Below are positions 7,257 through 15,628 of a stretch of DNA of 64,000 bases, piece by piece. The notes beneath the pieces were generated by a model. It was not told where the DNA came from. It did not search any database and was given only the letters and a program-made list of their open reading frames with translations. Each line of letters starts with the position of its first letter. The first letter of the stretch is position 1. The stretch is taken from positions 1 to 64,000 of the forward strand of contig NZ_JAENIJ010000012.1 of assembly GCF_016595435.1 (NCBI RefSeq). Direction: 5' to 3'. This DNA comes from Luteolibacter pohnpeiensis (GTDB lineage Bacteria; Verrucomicrobiota; Verrucomicrobiia; Verrucomicrobiales; Akkermansiaceae). A program made the position numbers and the translations under genes.

Positions 7257-9052
7257 CAGGAAAACCACGTCCCGTAATTTATCAGCTCTTCGTCCGGCTA
7301 TTCGGCAATACGAATGAAACCCGCAAACCTGGCGGTAGCCTGGCGGAAAACGGCTGCGGCCGGTTCGTGGATATCAATGAGGCCGCATTGACCTCGATTC
7401 AATCGATGGGCTTCACCCACATTTGGCTGACCGGAGTTCTCGAACAGGCAAGCGGAACCGATTATCCGGGACGTCCTCCAGATCACCCGGATTTATTGAA
7501 AGGTCAGGCGGGCAGTCCCTATGCGGTGCGGGATTACTTCGATGTTTGTCCGGACTATGCCGTCGATCCGGCTCGCCGACGCGAGGAGTTTCAGGAACTG
7601 GTGACCCGGTGTCACGCCCTTGGAATGAAAGTCATACTCGATTTCATCCCCAATCATGTCGCGCGCTCATATGCATCCGATGTGCATCCAGAACGTTCGT
7701 TCGGTGAGGGCGATGATCGGTCGGTATTTTTTGATCGAGACAATCATTTCTATTATCTGTCGCCAGATGAGAGTGGTCCGCCATTGCAGCTACCAGTGCA
7801 ACATTCCGGCGAGGCACATCGATATGACTTGGAAGATCTGCACGGCCGGGTGACCGGAAATAATATCATTTCCTGGAAGCCTTCGATTCATGATTGGTAT
7901 GAGACGGTGAAGTTGAACTACGGCCATGATTTCACCACAGGCCGAGATACGTCCCACTTGCCTGGGCCCGAGGCATCGATCGATGAAGTGCCGAAAACCT
8001 GGCGCACCATGGATGAAATCCTCGAATGGTGGCAGGGAATGGGAGTGGATGGCTTTCGTGTCGATATGGCTCACATGGTGCCGATGGAATTCTGGCGTTG
8101 GCTGGTGCGTCGGGCACGTGGGCGTGATGCTGCATTCTTCATCATGGCGGAAGCTTATGATAATGATCCGATGAAACTCACGGATTCGAATGTGTTCGAT
8201 GAATTGTTAGATGCAGGTTTCGATGCAGTTTATGATGATCCCGCTTATGATATTCTTGAGGGAATTTATGATGAAGGATTCTGGGCAAATGATCTGGATC
8301 CATTGATATTTGGCAGTGATCGGTTCCATCATGCGCTGCGCTACGCGGAAAATCATGACGAGGTTCGCATTGCCAATCCCCACGTCTGGGGTGGTCATGG
8401 GATGCAGGTTGGCAAGGCTGCGTCTGCGATATTGTTCGGCATGGGCCGTGGTCCGGTGATGGTTTACAATGGTCAGGAAATCGGCGAATCGTGCGGCGAT
8501 CGCGAAGGCTTTAGTCAGGATCCCACACGGACCAGCATCTTTGATTACTGGTGCATGCGGGAGTTTTCCAAGTGGGTGAATGGTGGTCGCTATGATGGTG
8601 GAGGATTGTCCGAAGGGCAGAAATCCCTGCGGAACTGGTATGCGCGGCTTCTTCGAGTCATCGCTGGGCCTTCTTTCACGGACGGCGAATTTTTCGGCCT
8701 CAACTACTACAATCATACGAATTCTCATGCTGACCGGTTGGAAGGGGAATCCTATTCAGGTCACTGGCTCTACGCTTTCCTGCGCCATGATGCGGCAAGC
8801 GGTCAGGCATTTCTGATCGTCGCCAATCTTCACCCGACATTGCCGATTCCAGACTTACGCCTGATCGTGCCAGAGGATGCGGTTCAGATCCTGCAACGGC
8901 AGAGCCATGAAACGTGGGCGTTCACTGATCGGCTGGAGACTACTGAACCCACGACCGCCCATGCATCCAAAGCGGAGCTGACCGGCCAGGGCGTCTGTCT
9001 CGGAGAAATGGCACCGTTTCATGCCTGGATGTTCGAAATCAAAAGTGCGTGA
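7253..9052 (+). CDS. alpha-amylase family glycoside hydrolase (GH13)
   Basis: A 599-residue enzyme acting on alpha-glucosidic bonds, probably cytoplasmic since no signal peptide is seen. The (beta/alpha)8 barrel shows the four conserved GH13 regions: DFIPNHV (region I), GFRVDMAHM with the nucleophile aspartate near residue 271 (II), FIMAEAYD with the acid/base glutamate near 300 (III) and ENHDEV with the third acid near 369 (IV). A C-terminal beta domain follows. The N-terminal half has a long insertion around PGRPPDHPDL between strands. The substrate cannot be told from sequence: hydrolase, transglycosylase or trehalose-synthase-like activity are all possible. Confidence 0.88.
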   Translation: MTGKPRPVIYQLFVRLFGNTNETRKPGGSLAENGCGRFVDINEAALTSIQSMGFTHIWLTGVLEQASGTDYPGRPPDHPDLLKGQAGSPYAVRDYFDVCPDYAVDPARRREEFQELVTRCHALGMKVILDFIPNHVARSYASDVHPERSFGEGDDRSVFFDRDNHFYYLSPDESGPPLQLPVQHSGEAHRYDLEDLHGRVTGNNIISWKPSIHDWYETVKLNYGHDFTTGRDTSHLPGPEASIDEVPKTWRTMDEILEWWQGMGVDGFRVDMAHMVPMEFWRWLVRRARGRDAAFFIMAEAYDNDPMKLTDSNVFDELLDAGFDAVYDDPAYDILEGIYDEGFWANDLDPLIFGSDRFHHALRYAENHDEVRIANPHVWGGHGMQVGKAASAILFGMGRGPVMVYNGQEIGESCGDREGFSQDPTRTSIFDYWCMREFSKWVNGGRYDGGGLSEGQKSLRNWYARLLRVIAGPSFTDGEFFGLNYYNHTNSHADRLEGESYSGHWLYAFLRHDAASGQAFLIVANLHPTLPIPDLRLIVPEDAVQILQRQSHETWAFTDRLETTEPTTAHASKAELTGQGVCLGEMAPFHAWMFEIKSA

Positions 9053-9115
9053 TTTCACCGAGTTCGTGGATTCTTCCATTGCCCTTGACGAAAATTTCAG
9101 GAAAAATGGCTCGCA

Positions 9116-9577
9116 ATGGAAGTTGCCAACGTTCTTACCGCTGCGACGGGCTGGATCGATCTCGGCCTCGCAGACGAGGCTCTTGTGGAAATCGAATCCC
9201 TATCCAAAAAAGACCAGAGTCAGTCAGGTGTCCTCGAATTGAAACTCTATGCCGAAATGGAGTGCCAGTTCTGGAATGCCGCTGCGGATACAGCGAAACG
9301 ATTGTGCCTGCGTGACCCAAAAGATCCGAGCTACTTCATTCACGCCGCGTTCTGCATTCATGAAACCGGGGACACGCATGCTGCCTGCCAGTGGCTGCTG
9401 AAGGGACCTCGCTCGTTGTTCAAGATCGCGATTTTTCATTACAACCTGGCGTGTTACCTCTGGGTGCTGGGCGAGAAAAAACGCGCCCGAAGCCACCTGC
9501 AACGCGCCATCAAAATGGATGGCGATCTGGAACAGGCGGCGCGCGAAGACCGTGATTTGAAAGGGATCGATATCTGA
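9116..9577 (+). CDS. tetratricopeptide repeat protein
   Basis: A 153-residue, all-helical protein. It has TPR-like pairs of helices: GWIDLGLADEALVEIESL, MECQFWNAAADTAKRLCLRDPKDP, HETGDTHAACQWLL and YLWVLGEKKRARSHLQRAI followed by D. Such proteins act as binding scaffolds. There is no signal peptide. It follows the amylase gene by 63 bases on the same strand and converges on murJ with only 23 bases between the stops. Confidence 0.75.
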   Translation: MEVANVLTAATGWIDLGLADEALVEIESLSKKDQSQSGVLELKLYAEMECQFWNAAADTAKRLCLRDPKDPSYFIHAAFCIHETGDTHAACQWLLKGPRSLFKIAIFHYNLACYLWVLGEKKRARSHLQRAIKMDGDLEQAAREDRDLKGIDI

Positions 9578-9600
9578 AGCCTCAACTCCTGATCCCGGAT

Positions 9601-11223
9601 TTATCGGCGCAGAACTTTTCTTCGGATGTTTTGTAAAAGATCGATCGCCTGAGGAACACCGGTGATCGCCGTGCCGGCAAAATAGAGGACGCCGAATACT
9701 CCAAAGACGCCAACCGCGATGATCACAGGATGAATGGCGTGGATGGAGCGGAACCAGATCGCCAGGTATTTGACTCCCCAGCCACCTGCGGCTGCGATCA
9801 ATGCCGCCCCCCACAATCGGGCGAGGAAAGTGGCTTTGAGGCCGGTCACGCCGATTTTTCGATTGAGCGCGCGGCGCAGCAGGCTGAATTCAACCCACCC
9901 CGCCATGCCGGCAGTTGCGGTGAGTCCGACGGTTCCCCAGATCGCATTCACGCCAAGCCAGCCGGGCACATGTAGGCCGCCGAGGTAGCCGAGAACGGTG
10001 GTGAGCAGAACCCGGACGATGGCAAATCGTAGGGGAGTTTTCGCATCCTGAAGCGCGTAAAATGTGGAGGAATACAAGCGTCCGAGCGTGGATGCCAGCA
10101 GCCCGACGCCACTACCTGCGAGCGTCAGCCAAACCAATTTCACCGCGTCTGCCTGGAATTCACCGGATTGGAAAATCGCTGCTGCAGCAATGTCGCCCAG
10201 GAACACCAATGCAGCAGTGGATGGCACGATGAAAAATGCGATTTGTTGGAGCCCGCGATCGAGGTGTGCCCGTAGTTTGGCATTTCCTTCTTCTGTATTG
10301 TCGTGATCCACTTGCTGGCGGGAAATTTCTGCTAGATTGGCAGCAGACACGGACATGCCGAACAGGCTGACGGGCAGGAGATAGAGCGTTTGAGCGTAGT
10401 TCAAGGCGGCCACCGCGCCGTTTGGCAGCCAGCTGGCGAGCACGCTGTCAATGTAAGCGCTGATCTGAACAACACCTCTGCCGAGGACGACGGAACTGAA
10501 GTTGGTTAGGACTTTCCGAACGTTTTGCGACGCCCATTCCAACGAAAATTTCAGATCCGGAGCCAGTCTCCAAACGGTTGGGACCTGCACCGCGAATTGA
10601 AGAAAACTGCCGAGCACCAATCCCCAGCTCGCGGTTCTTGCGAGTTGATCCAGCGCTTGCCGACCGCCGAATGCGATCAAAACGCCGATGATGGAAAAGT
10701 TCCAGACCACCGGCGCGACATAGGAGAGGAAGTATTTCCGGTGGCTGTTCAACACACCCAGGCACCAGGCGGACATCACCAAAAGGGCGACTCCCGGGAA
10801 CATGATCTGCACGCATTGCACCGTGAGCTCGCGCTTGTGGCCCTCGAAGCCGGGGACGATGAGATCAATGAGGTGCGGTGCGAATAGCACGCCGAGCAGG
10901 GCGAGGATCGACGTGATGACTGCCAGCAAGGTGGCGATGACTCCGGCAACCCGATCCGCTTCGAGCGATTTTTTCTCACCCAGCAAGCGTGCGTAAACCG
11001 GAATGAAGGAGGCGGATAAAACTCCTTCGCCGAGTAGGTTTTGGAGAAAGTTAGGGATCCTCAGCGCTGCGAAAAAAACATCGGCTTCCAGTGATTTGCC
11101 GAAGTAGTGAGCGAAGACTCTTCCTCGAATCAGACCAGCGATGCGGCTGAGAAAGATGCCGGCAGCTACAAAAATTGCGCCGCCTCGGGCGGATTTGGCT
11201 GGTGGGGAAGGGGCATCAGCCAT
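9601..11223 (-). CDS. murJ: lipid II flippase MurJ (MviN)
   Basis: A multi-pass inner-membrane protein of the MOP superfamily that moves the peptidoglycan precursor lipid II to the periplasmic face. The N terminus AAGIFLSRIAGLIRGRVFAHYFG and LLGEGVLSASFIPVYARLL are the classic MurJ opening, including the substrate-contacting arginines, and the rest shows about 14 hydrophobic helices (LYLLPVSLFGMSVSAANLAEISR, ALQDAKTPLRFAIVR). The length of 540 residues is normal. Its start overlaps the end of the 43-residue frame that is coupled to miaA, so ffh, miaA, the small frame and murJ read as one transcription unit. Confidence 0.95.
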   Translation of the reverse strand: MADAPSPPAKSARGGAIFVAAGIFLSRIAGLIRGRVFAHYFGKSLEADVFFAALRIPNFLQNLLGEGVLSASFIPVYARLLGEKKSLEADRVAGVIATLLAVITSILALLGVLFAPHLIDLIVPGFEGHKRELTVQCVQIMFPGVALLVMSAWCLGVLNSHRKYFLSYVAPVVWNFSIIGVLIAFGGRQALDQLARTASWGLVLGSFLQFAVQVPTVWRLAPDLKFSLEWASQNVRKVLTNFSSVVLGRGVVQISAYIDSVLASWLPNGAVAALNYAQTLYLLPVSLFGMSVSAANLAEISRQQVDHDNTEEGNAKLRAHLDRGLQQIAFFIVPSTAALVFLGDIAAAAIFQSGEFQADAVKLVWLTLAGSGVGLLASTLGRLYSSTFYALQDAKTPLRFAIVRVLLTTVLGYLGGLHVPGWLGVNAIWGTVGLTATAGMAGWVEFSLLRRALNRKIGVTGLKATFLARLWGAALIAAAGGWGVKYLAIWFRSIHAIHPVIIAVGVFGVFGVLYFAGTAITGVPQAIDLLQNIRRKVLRR

Positions 11224-11347
11224 GGTGCTGGGTCGCGCGAAGGATTTCCAATAGGGCGGAGGTCACGGTGCGGGCAGCATCGCCATCCGGTGGCCAGATC
11301 CAAGGACGATTTTGGGAAATTCCTGCGTCTCGCCTTATTTCGATCAT
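11216..11347 (-). CDS. possible 43-residue protein coupled to miaA and murJ
   Basis: An ATG at 11347 overlaps the miaA stop (ATGA). The frame runs 43 codons to TGA 11218-11216, which lies inside the first codons of murJ. The peptide begins MIEIRRDAGISQNRPWIWPP and continues into a helical-looking TVTSALLEILRATQHHG. Exact overlaps at both ends and the otherwise empty 120-base gap suggest a translated gene or a coupling device. No family recognised; chance is possible for this length. Confidence 0.4.
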   Translation of the reverse strand: MIEIRRDAGISQNRPWIWPPDGDAARTVTSALLEILRATQHHG

Positions 11348-12201
11348 GCCAGGACAGGCGTTAGCCAACCTTCGCGGCGGAACCAGGTTTCCTGGCGCTT
11401 TGCGTATTGCCGCGTCGCCGCATTGATCAGTTCCTCACAGGTTTCCCGCGAAATTTCACCATGAAGGAAAGAGCGTATCTCGCGGAAGCCGATCGCTTTT
11501 TCCAAAGTATCGGACGCCGACTGGAGGTTATCCACTTCCTGAATGGCGCCACAGGTCAACATCAGTCGAGTCCGTTTGGCGATCCGCGCATGCAGGGTCG
11601 GCCTTGGGATGGAGATGAGCCGGCCATTCAACTGTTTTTCCCTGGATTGGCTGGCGGATAGCCATTGATCGCGAAGCACCGATGCCTTCTGTCCGCTCAA
11701 CAGGCAGATTTCCAAAGCCCGGGAAACGTAGCGGCGGTTTTTCAAATGAGTCCGCGCGGCCTCTTCCGGATCAAGCGCGGTCAATTCGGCAACGAGATCT
11801 TCCAGCGGGCGAGCATCCAGCTGCTTGCGCATTTCCGCATCGCCAGTCGGCAATGGCGACGCGCCGTGGGTGAGAAATTTGAGGTAAAGCCCCGAGCCGC
11901 CGGTGACGATCGGGGTTTTTCCACGAGAAAGGACTTCCGCGATCACCGGATTGGCAAGATTCACATAGGCCTGTGCGTCGTTCTTTGCTGTCGGCTCAAG
12001 CTGGCTGTAGAGATGATGCGGAACCCGGGCGAGATCTTCCAGCGAGGGGGCAGCGCTGAGAATTTCCAGCCCGCGATAGAGCTGGAATGCGTCGCCATTG
12101 ACGATTTCGCCGCCGATTTGTTCCGCCAAGTCGATGGCGTAGGCGGATTTTCCGGAAGCCGTCGGTCCGCAAACGAAGATCACTTTCTGGAGGTCGATCA
12201 T
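11344..12201 (-). CDS. miaA: tRNA dimethylallyltransferase (MiaA)
   Basis: A cytosolic enzyme that adds a dimethylallyl group to A37 of tRNAs reading UNN codons. The P-loop FVCGPTASGKSAYAIDLA opens the protein, followed by EIVNGDAFQLYRGL, the VTGGSGLYLKFLTHG block, the RRYVSRALEICLLSG helix and the C-terminal IGFREIRSFL and RQYAKRQETWFRR motifs of MiaA. I chose ATG at 12201 (MIDLQKV); the open frame extends to 12273 but would overlap ffh and add non-family residues. The length of 285 residues is slightly short but complete. Confidence 0.93.
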   Translation of the reverse strand: MIDLQKVIFVCGPTASGKSAYAIDLAEQIGGEIVNGDAFQLYRGLEILSAAPSLEDLARVPHHLYSQLEPTAKNDAQAYVNLANPVIAEVLSRGKTPIVTGGSGLYLKFLTHGASPLPTGDAEMRKQLDARPLEDLVAELTALDPEEAARTHLKNRRYVSRALEICLLSGQKASVLRDQWLSASQSREKQLNGRLISIPRPTLHARIAKRTRLMLTCGAIQEVDNLQSASDTLEKAIGFREIRSFLHGEISRETCEELINAATRQYAKRQETWFRREGWLTPVLA

Positions 12202-12247
12202 CGCGAACGTCCGGCTTTCTAGGATAACGGCGACAAGGCTCGCTGGA

Positions 12248-13675
12248 TCAGAATGGCGATTTTCCGCCGCCACCCAGTTTCTTCAAAATGTCATTGAGGT
12301 CGCCACCTCCGGCACCGGGACCGCCCATTCCGGGAAATCCACCCATGCCGCCGGGGCCACCCATTTGCTTCATCATGTTCCGCATCTTACCGGGTGATTT
12401 CATCATCTTGCGCATCTCTGAGAATTGCTTGATGAGCTGATTGACGTCCTGAAGGCTGCTGCCCGAACCAGCTGCAATCCGTTGGCGGCGTGAGCCTTTG
12501 ATGATTTCCGGGCGGCGACGTTCTTCCAGAGTCATCGAGAGGACAATCGCTTCCGTGCGCTTGAGCCGTTTGTTGTCCAGTGCACCGGTCGGCAGTTGCT
12601 TTTTGAGTTTGTTGAAACCGGGCAGCAGGCCGAGAAGCCCATCGAGGGGGCCAAGGTTTTGGATCATTTTCATCTGATCCAGGAAGTCCGTGAAATCGAA
12701 TTTGCCCTGCTGCATCCGCTTCATCGAGCGCATCGCATCCGCTTCATTCACCTTGTCCGCGACTTGCTCGACCATGCCGACGATGTCGCCTTTGCCGAGA
12801 ATCCGATCGGCCATGCGATTCGGGTGAAATTCGTAGAGCTGATCCAGCTTCTCGCCTTCACCGGCGAATTTGATCGGCTTGCCGGTGACCTCGCGCATGG
12901 AGAGTGCCGCGCCACCCCGAGCGTCGCCATCGAGTTTGGTCAGGATGATGCCGGTGATGCCGACCGCATCATCAAAGTGGGTTGCTACCGAAACCGCTTG
13001 TTGACCCGTTGCGGCGTCGGCCACCAGCAAGGTTTCCTTCGGTTTCAGGAACTCGTGCAGACGCTTGAGTTCGAGAATCAGTTTGTCATCGATTTCCTGC
13101 CGTCCCGCGGTGTCGAAGATCAGCACCGTGCCATTTTGGTTTTCCGCCCAGGCGAGGGCATCTTTGGCGACTTTGACCACATCCGTTTCGCTGGCGTCGG
13201 GTGTGTAAACCGGAACACCGGCCTGCTTGCCCAAGGTGGCGAGCTGCTCGATAGCGGCCGGGCGATAGAGGTCGCAGGCGATCAGCAATGGACGGCGGCC
13301 TTCCTTTTTCAGCCGCAGTGCGAGCTTGGCCGAGGTCGTGGTCTTTCCTGCACCGTTCAGACCGCAAATCAGCACGCGGGCTGGGGGATTGAGGTCGAGC
13401 GGTGCCTGATCGCCACCCAGCAGCTCAGTCAGTTCATCCTGGAAAAACTTGATGATTTGCTCGCCGGGCTTGATCGATTTGAGAACGTCCTCGCCGATCG
13501 ATTTGTCTTTGACGCGCTCAATGAAGTTTTTGGCGACATTGAACTCAACGTCGGCCTCGACCAAAGCGATGCGGATTTGGCGTAAGGCATCGGTGATGTT
13601 TTTTTCGGACAAACGGCCGACTCCGCGCAGGTCGCGGAAGGATTTATCGAGGCTATCGGCAAGTGTGGAGAACAT
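12248..13675 (-). CDS. ffh: signal recognition particle protein Ffh
   Basis: The GTPase that binds signal peptides with 4.5S RNA and delivers ribosomes to FtsY at the inner membrane. N domain to residue 95; G domain with GLNGAGKTTTSAKLA, ACDLYRPAAIEQL, FDTAGRQEID and TKLDGDARGGAAL; M domain from about 320 with the RNA-binding SRRQRIAAGSG segment and a methionine/glycine-rich C terminus (FPGMGGPGAGGGD). The length of 475 residues is normal. It is the first gene of the minus-strand unit that continues into miaA, 46 bases downstream. Confidence 0.96.
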   Translation of the reverse strand: MFSTLADSLDKSFRDLRGVGRLSEKNITDALRQIRIALVEADVEFNVAKNFIERVKDKSIGEDVLKSIKPGEQIIKFFQDELTELLGGDQAPLDLNPPARVLICGLNGAGKTTTSAKLALRLKKEGRRPLLIACDLYRPAAIEQLATLGKQAGVPVYTPDASETDVVKVAKDALAWAENQNGTVLIFDTAGRQEIDDKLILELKRLHEFLKPKETLLVADAATGQQAVSVATHFDDAVGITGIILTKLDGDARGGAALSMREVTGKPIKFAGEGEKLDQLYEFHPNRMADRILGKGDIVGMVEQVADKVNEADAMRSMKRMQQGKFDFTDFLDQMKMIQNLGPLDGLLGLLPGFNKLKKQLPTGALDNKRLKRTEAIVLSMTLEERRRPEIIKGSRRQRIAAGSGSSLQDVNQLIKQFSEMRKMMKSPGKMRNMMKQMGGPGGMGGFPGMGGPGAGGGDLNDILKKLGGGGKSPF

Positions 13676-13723
13676 GGTGATGGGAATTCAAATGGGAGAA
13701 ATGGGGACGAAAGTCAGGCGCGG

Positions 13724-14911
13724 TCACTCGCTGTCGGGCATGTAAGCAGCGGTCCGATCGATTTGAAAGCTCCAGCGAAGTGGCGTCTCAGGTGGCTTTC
13801 CGGCAGTATCTTTCCAAGAAACCGAGATCTGGCAAATGGATTGGCGCAAGCGGCGGTTGACCGTCCAGCTCAATTGCTTGGTCGCAGGGTCAAACTTGGC
13901 CGGAACCAATCCAAAACCACCAACGCGCATGCTGAGCGTCGCCGGGTCCAGATCCGGGACAGTGGACAAGTCCGCGCTGATGGTCGGCAAGCGTGTGTTG
14001 ACGATCATGCCGGCATCCGGTGTCACCGGGTAAGGGGTCGTTTGCACCAGACCGGTGATGCCGCCGGAGGCAGCCACGGTTGGCGTTGTCGCTTCGCGGA
14101 AGGTGGTGGCAAATTCAAAGATTTTGTCATAATTGCCGAGGATCATGTAGCGCGGGAGCGTTTTATCATCGATGCCGCGTTTCACTTTTCCCGGCTGCAC
14201 GGTGAAAAGGTAGGTATAGCGGAACTCATCGGCGAGGGTCAGCATTTCATCGGTGAAAAATCCACCTGGATAGGCGTAGGCGGTGACCGGAAGGTGGAAC
14301 TTCGATTCCAGAAATCGTTTGGATTCGCCGAGCTCCTGGCGCAAAAAGGCGTCATAGGCCCGCTCGCCTTTCTTTCGTTGTGCCTTCACCTGGGACGGAA
14401 ATGGATGGCTGGTGGAGTGAGAGCCGATGCTGGCACCGGCCTTGATCATTTCCTCAATCATCGGGGTGGTCAGGGCTTTCCCGCCGCCATCGATGTAGTT
14501 TTTATAGAGAAACAGGGTGAACGGGTAGTGAAACTCTTTCAAAATCGGAAACGCATCCGTGTAAACGGATTTCCAGCCGTCGTCGAAGGTCAGCAAAATC
14601 GATTTTTCCGGGATTTCCTTTTCGCCTTTTTTCCAGGCCATGAAGTCGTCGTAAGTGATGACCGTGATGCCAAGCTGCTGGATCACCTCCATTTGTTTGC
14701 GAAACTTCGAGGTGCGGATGCGCATGGCGGTCTCCGGCGCGGTCTCTGAAAAGTCGTGATACCCCAGAACCGCCACGCGGACGCCATCGTCCGGAACACT
14801 GGCCTCTGGTGCAACCTCCGCCGCCGGTGAGGCATCGTTTGCAGCCACTTCTCCACGACCGCTGACCTGCAGGGCTGCGAAAGCGAGGATGGTTAGAAAG
14901 AATTTATTCAT
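13724..14911 (-). CDS. secreted polysaccharide deacetylase (NodB domain)
   Basis: A 395-residue exported protein: signal peptide MNKFFLTILAFAALQVSGRG, then a NodB-homology domain with ILLTFDDGWKSVYTDAF (metal aspartates), IGSHSTSHPFPS (metal histidines) and AYAYPGGFF. Such enzymes remove acetyl groups from N-acetylglucosamine-containing polymers in the periplasm or at the cell surface; the arrangement resembles PgaB-type deacetylase domains. The C-terminal 120 residues (from about ATTPTVAASGG) form a separate, probably beta-sandwich region that I do not recognise. The gene lies just upstream of ffh, with 48 bases between. Confidence 0.85.
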   Translation of the reverse strand: MNKFFLTILAFAALQVSGRGEVAANDASPAAEVAPEASVPDDGVRVAVLGYHDFSETAPETAMRIRTSKFRKQMEVIQQLGITVITYDDFMAWKKGEKEIPEKSILLTFDDGWKSVYTDAFPILKEFHYPFTLFLYKNYIDGGGKALTTPMIEEMIKAGASIGSHSTSHPFPSQVKAQRKKGERAYDAFLRQELGESKRFLESKFHLPVTAYAYPGGFFTDEMLTLADEFRYTYLFTVQPGKVKRGIDDKTLPRYMILGNYDKIFEFATTFREATTPTVAASGGITGLVQTTPYPVTPDAGMIVNTRLPTISADLSTVPDLDPATLSMRVGGFGLVPAKFDPATKQLSWTVNRRLRQSICQISVSWKDTAGKPPETPLRWSFQIDRTAAYMPDSE

Positions 14912-15157
14912 GAAGCGAGCCTCAGGATAGAAGAGGAACTCGTTCTTGAAAAGAGCGGAAACTTCAGCACTTCGGCAACCTCACAACCCGTATTGGATGC
15001 CGAAAAATCGGGAATTTTACCAGATCCCACCAGGAGCCGCTTTGTGGCGAATCGAACCGCAGAACTTTCGCGAGCTTGAATCAATCCGCCGTGGCGGGAC
15101 AAAAGCATTTTTCTGACAGAGAAAATCCTCTATCGTGATCAACTGAAGCAGGAAAAA

Positions 15158-15541
15158 ATGAAGGTATTTCTTTTAGCGATCGTTTCGTCCATTTTGGTTG
15201 GATGCAATCAGGATCATGCGCCGAAAGGTGAGGGGTCGGCTGCGGAAGGCAAGCAGATGCTTCTTGAGATGAAGCAGGCTCCAGTGGGTTCGGTGCCTCC
15301 AGGATATGTAAAGTTTAACTTACAGGATGGAAGCTGGCTCGCAATGAGAGCGGTTGATAGCCACTCCAGCGCGGATGGTGGAACACTTGGAATCGTCACA
15401 GATAAGGGGGCTATCGCTGTATTTTTTACCCATATTTGTGGACCAGGTTCGACTCCGCTTGAGAGTTTTTTGAGCGATGCGGATTCTGCAGCAGATGTAT
15501 TGAATCAGTTACGGGCTACAGAAAAGGAATACCTGCCATGA
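15158..15541 (+). CDS. small predicted lipoprotein, unknown
   Basis: A 127-residue protein with a lipoprotein signal MKVFLLAIVSSILVGC, giving a lipidated cysteine at residue 16. The mature part contains VPPGYVKFNLQDGSWLAMRAVDSHSS, GIVTDKGAIAVFFTHICGPG and a helical tail (LNQLRATEKEYLP). No family is recognised. The ATG follows AGCAGGAAAAA, a usable ribosome site. It converges with the large Ig-like gene across a strong shared terminator. Confidence 0.65.
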   Translation: MKVFLLAIVSSILVGCNQDHAPKGEGSAAEGKQMLLEMKQAPVGSVPPGYVKFNLQDGSWLAMRAVDSHSSADGGTLGIVTDKGAIAVFFTHICGPGSTPLESFLSDADSAADVLNQLRATEKEYLP

Positions 15542-15573
15542 GATATAAGGGTGATCGGCCCGGCGCTGAAAAT

Positions 15574-15621
15574 AAAGCCAGCGAGAGCGATGCCAAACAT
15601 CCACACCGCCTCGCTGGCTTT
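15574..15621. terminator. bidirectional hairpin terminator
   Basis: A perfect 12-bp inverted repeat, AAAGCCAGCGAG (15574-15585) and CTCGCTGGCTTT (15610-15621), with a 24-base loop. It sits between two convergent stops and has A/T ends on both sides, so it can serve both genes. Confidence 0.75.
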
Positions 15622-15628
15622 GGTTTCC

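Noticed and set aside
12202-12273. Upstream extension of miaA to 12273
   Set aside because: It would overlap ffh and adds residues before the P-loop that are not part of the family.
12596-13585. Plus-strand 329-codon frame
   Set aside because: It is wholly antisense to ffh, whose motifs are complete; the antisense composition shows no domain.
13763-14749. Plus-strand 328-codon frame
   Set aside because: It is antisense to the NodB deacetylase gene with its signal peptide and catalytic motifs.
14908-15108. Minus-strand 66-codon frame whose stop overlaps the deacetylase start (ATGA)
   Set aside because: The peptide is Ser/Arg-rich without hydrophobic core or helix pattern, and there is no ribosome site. 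Overlap alone was not enough; kept here as a weak candidate.
15574-15621. Repeat pair read as a CRISPR or insertion-sequence end
   Set aside because: It is a single inverted pair between convergent stops and behaves as a terminator; no further copies or transposase.
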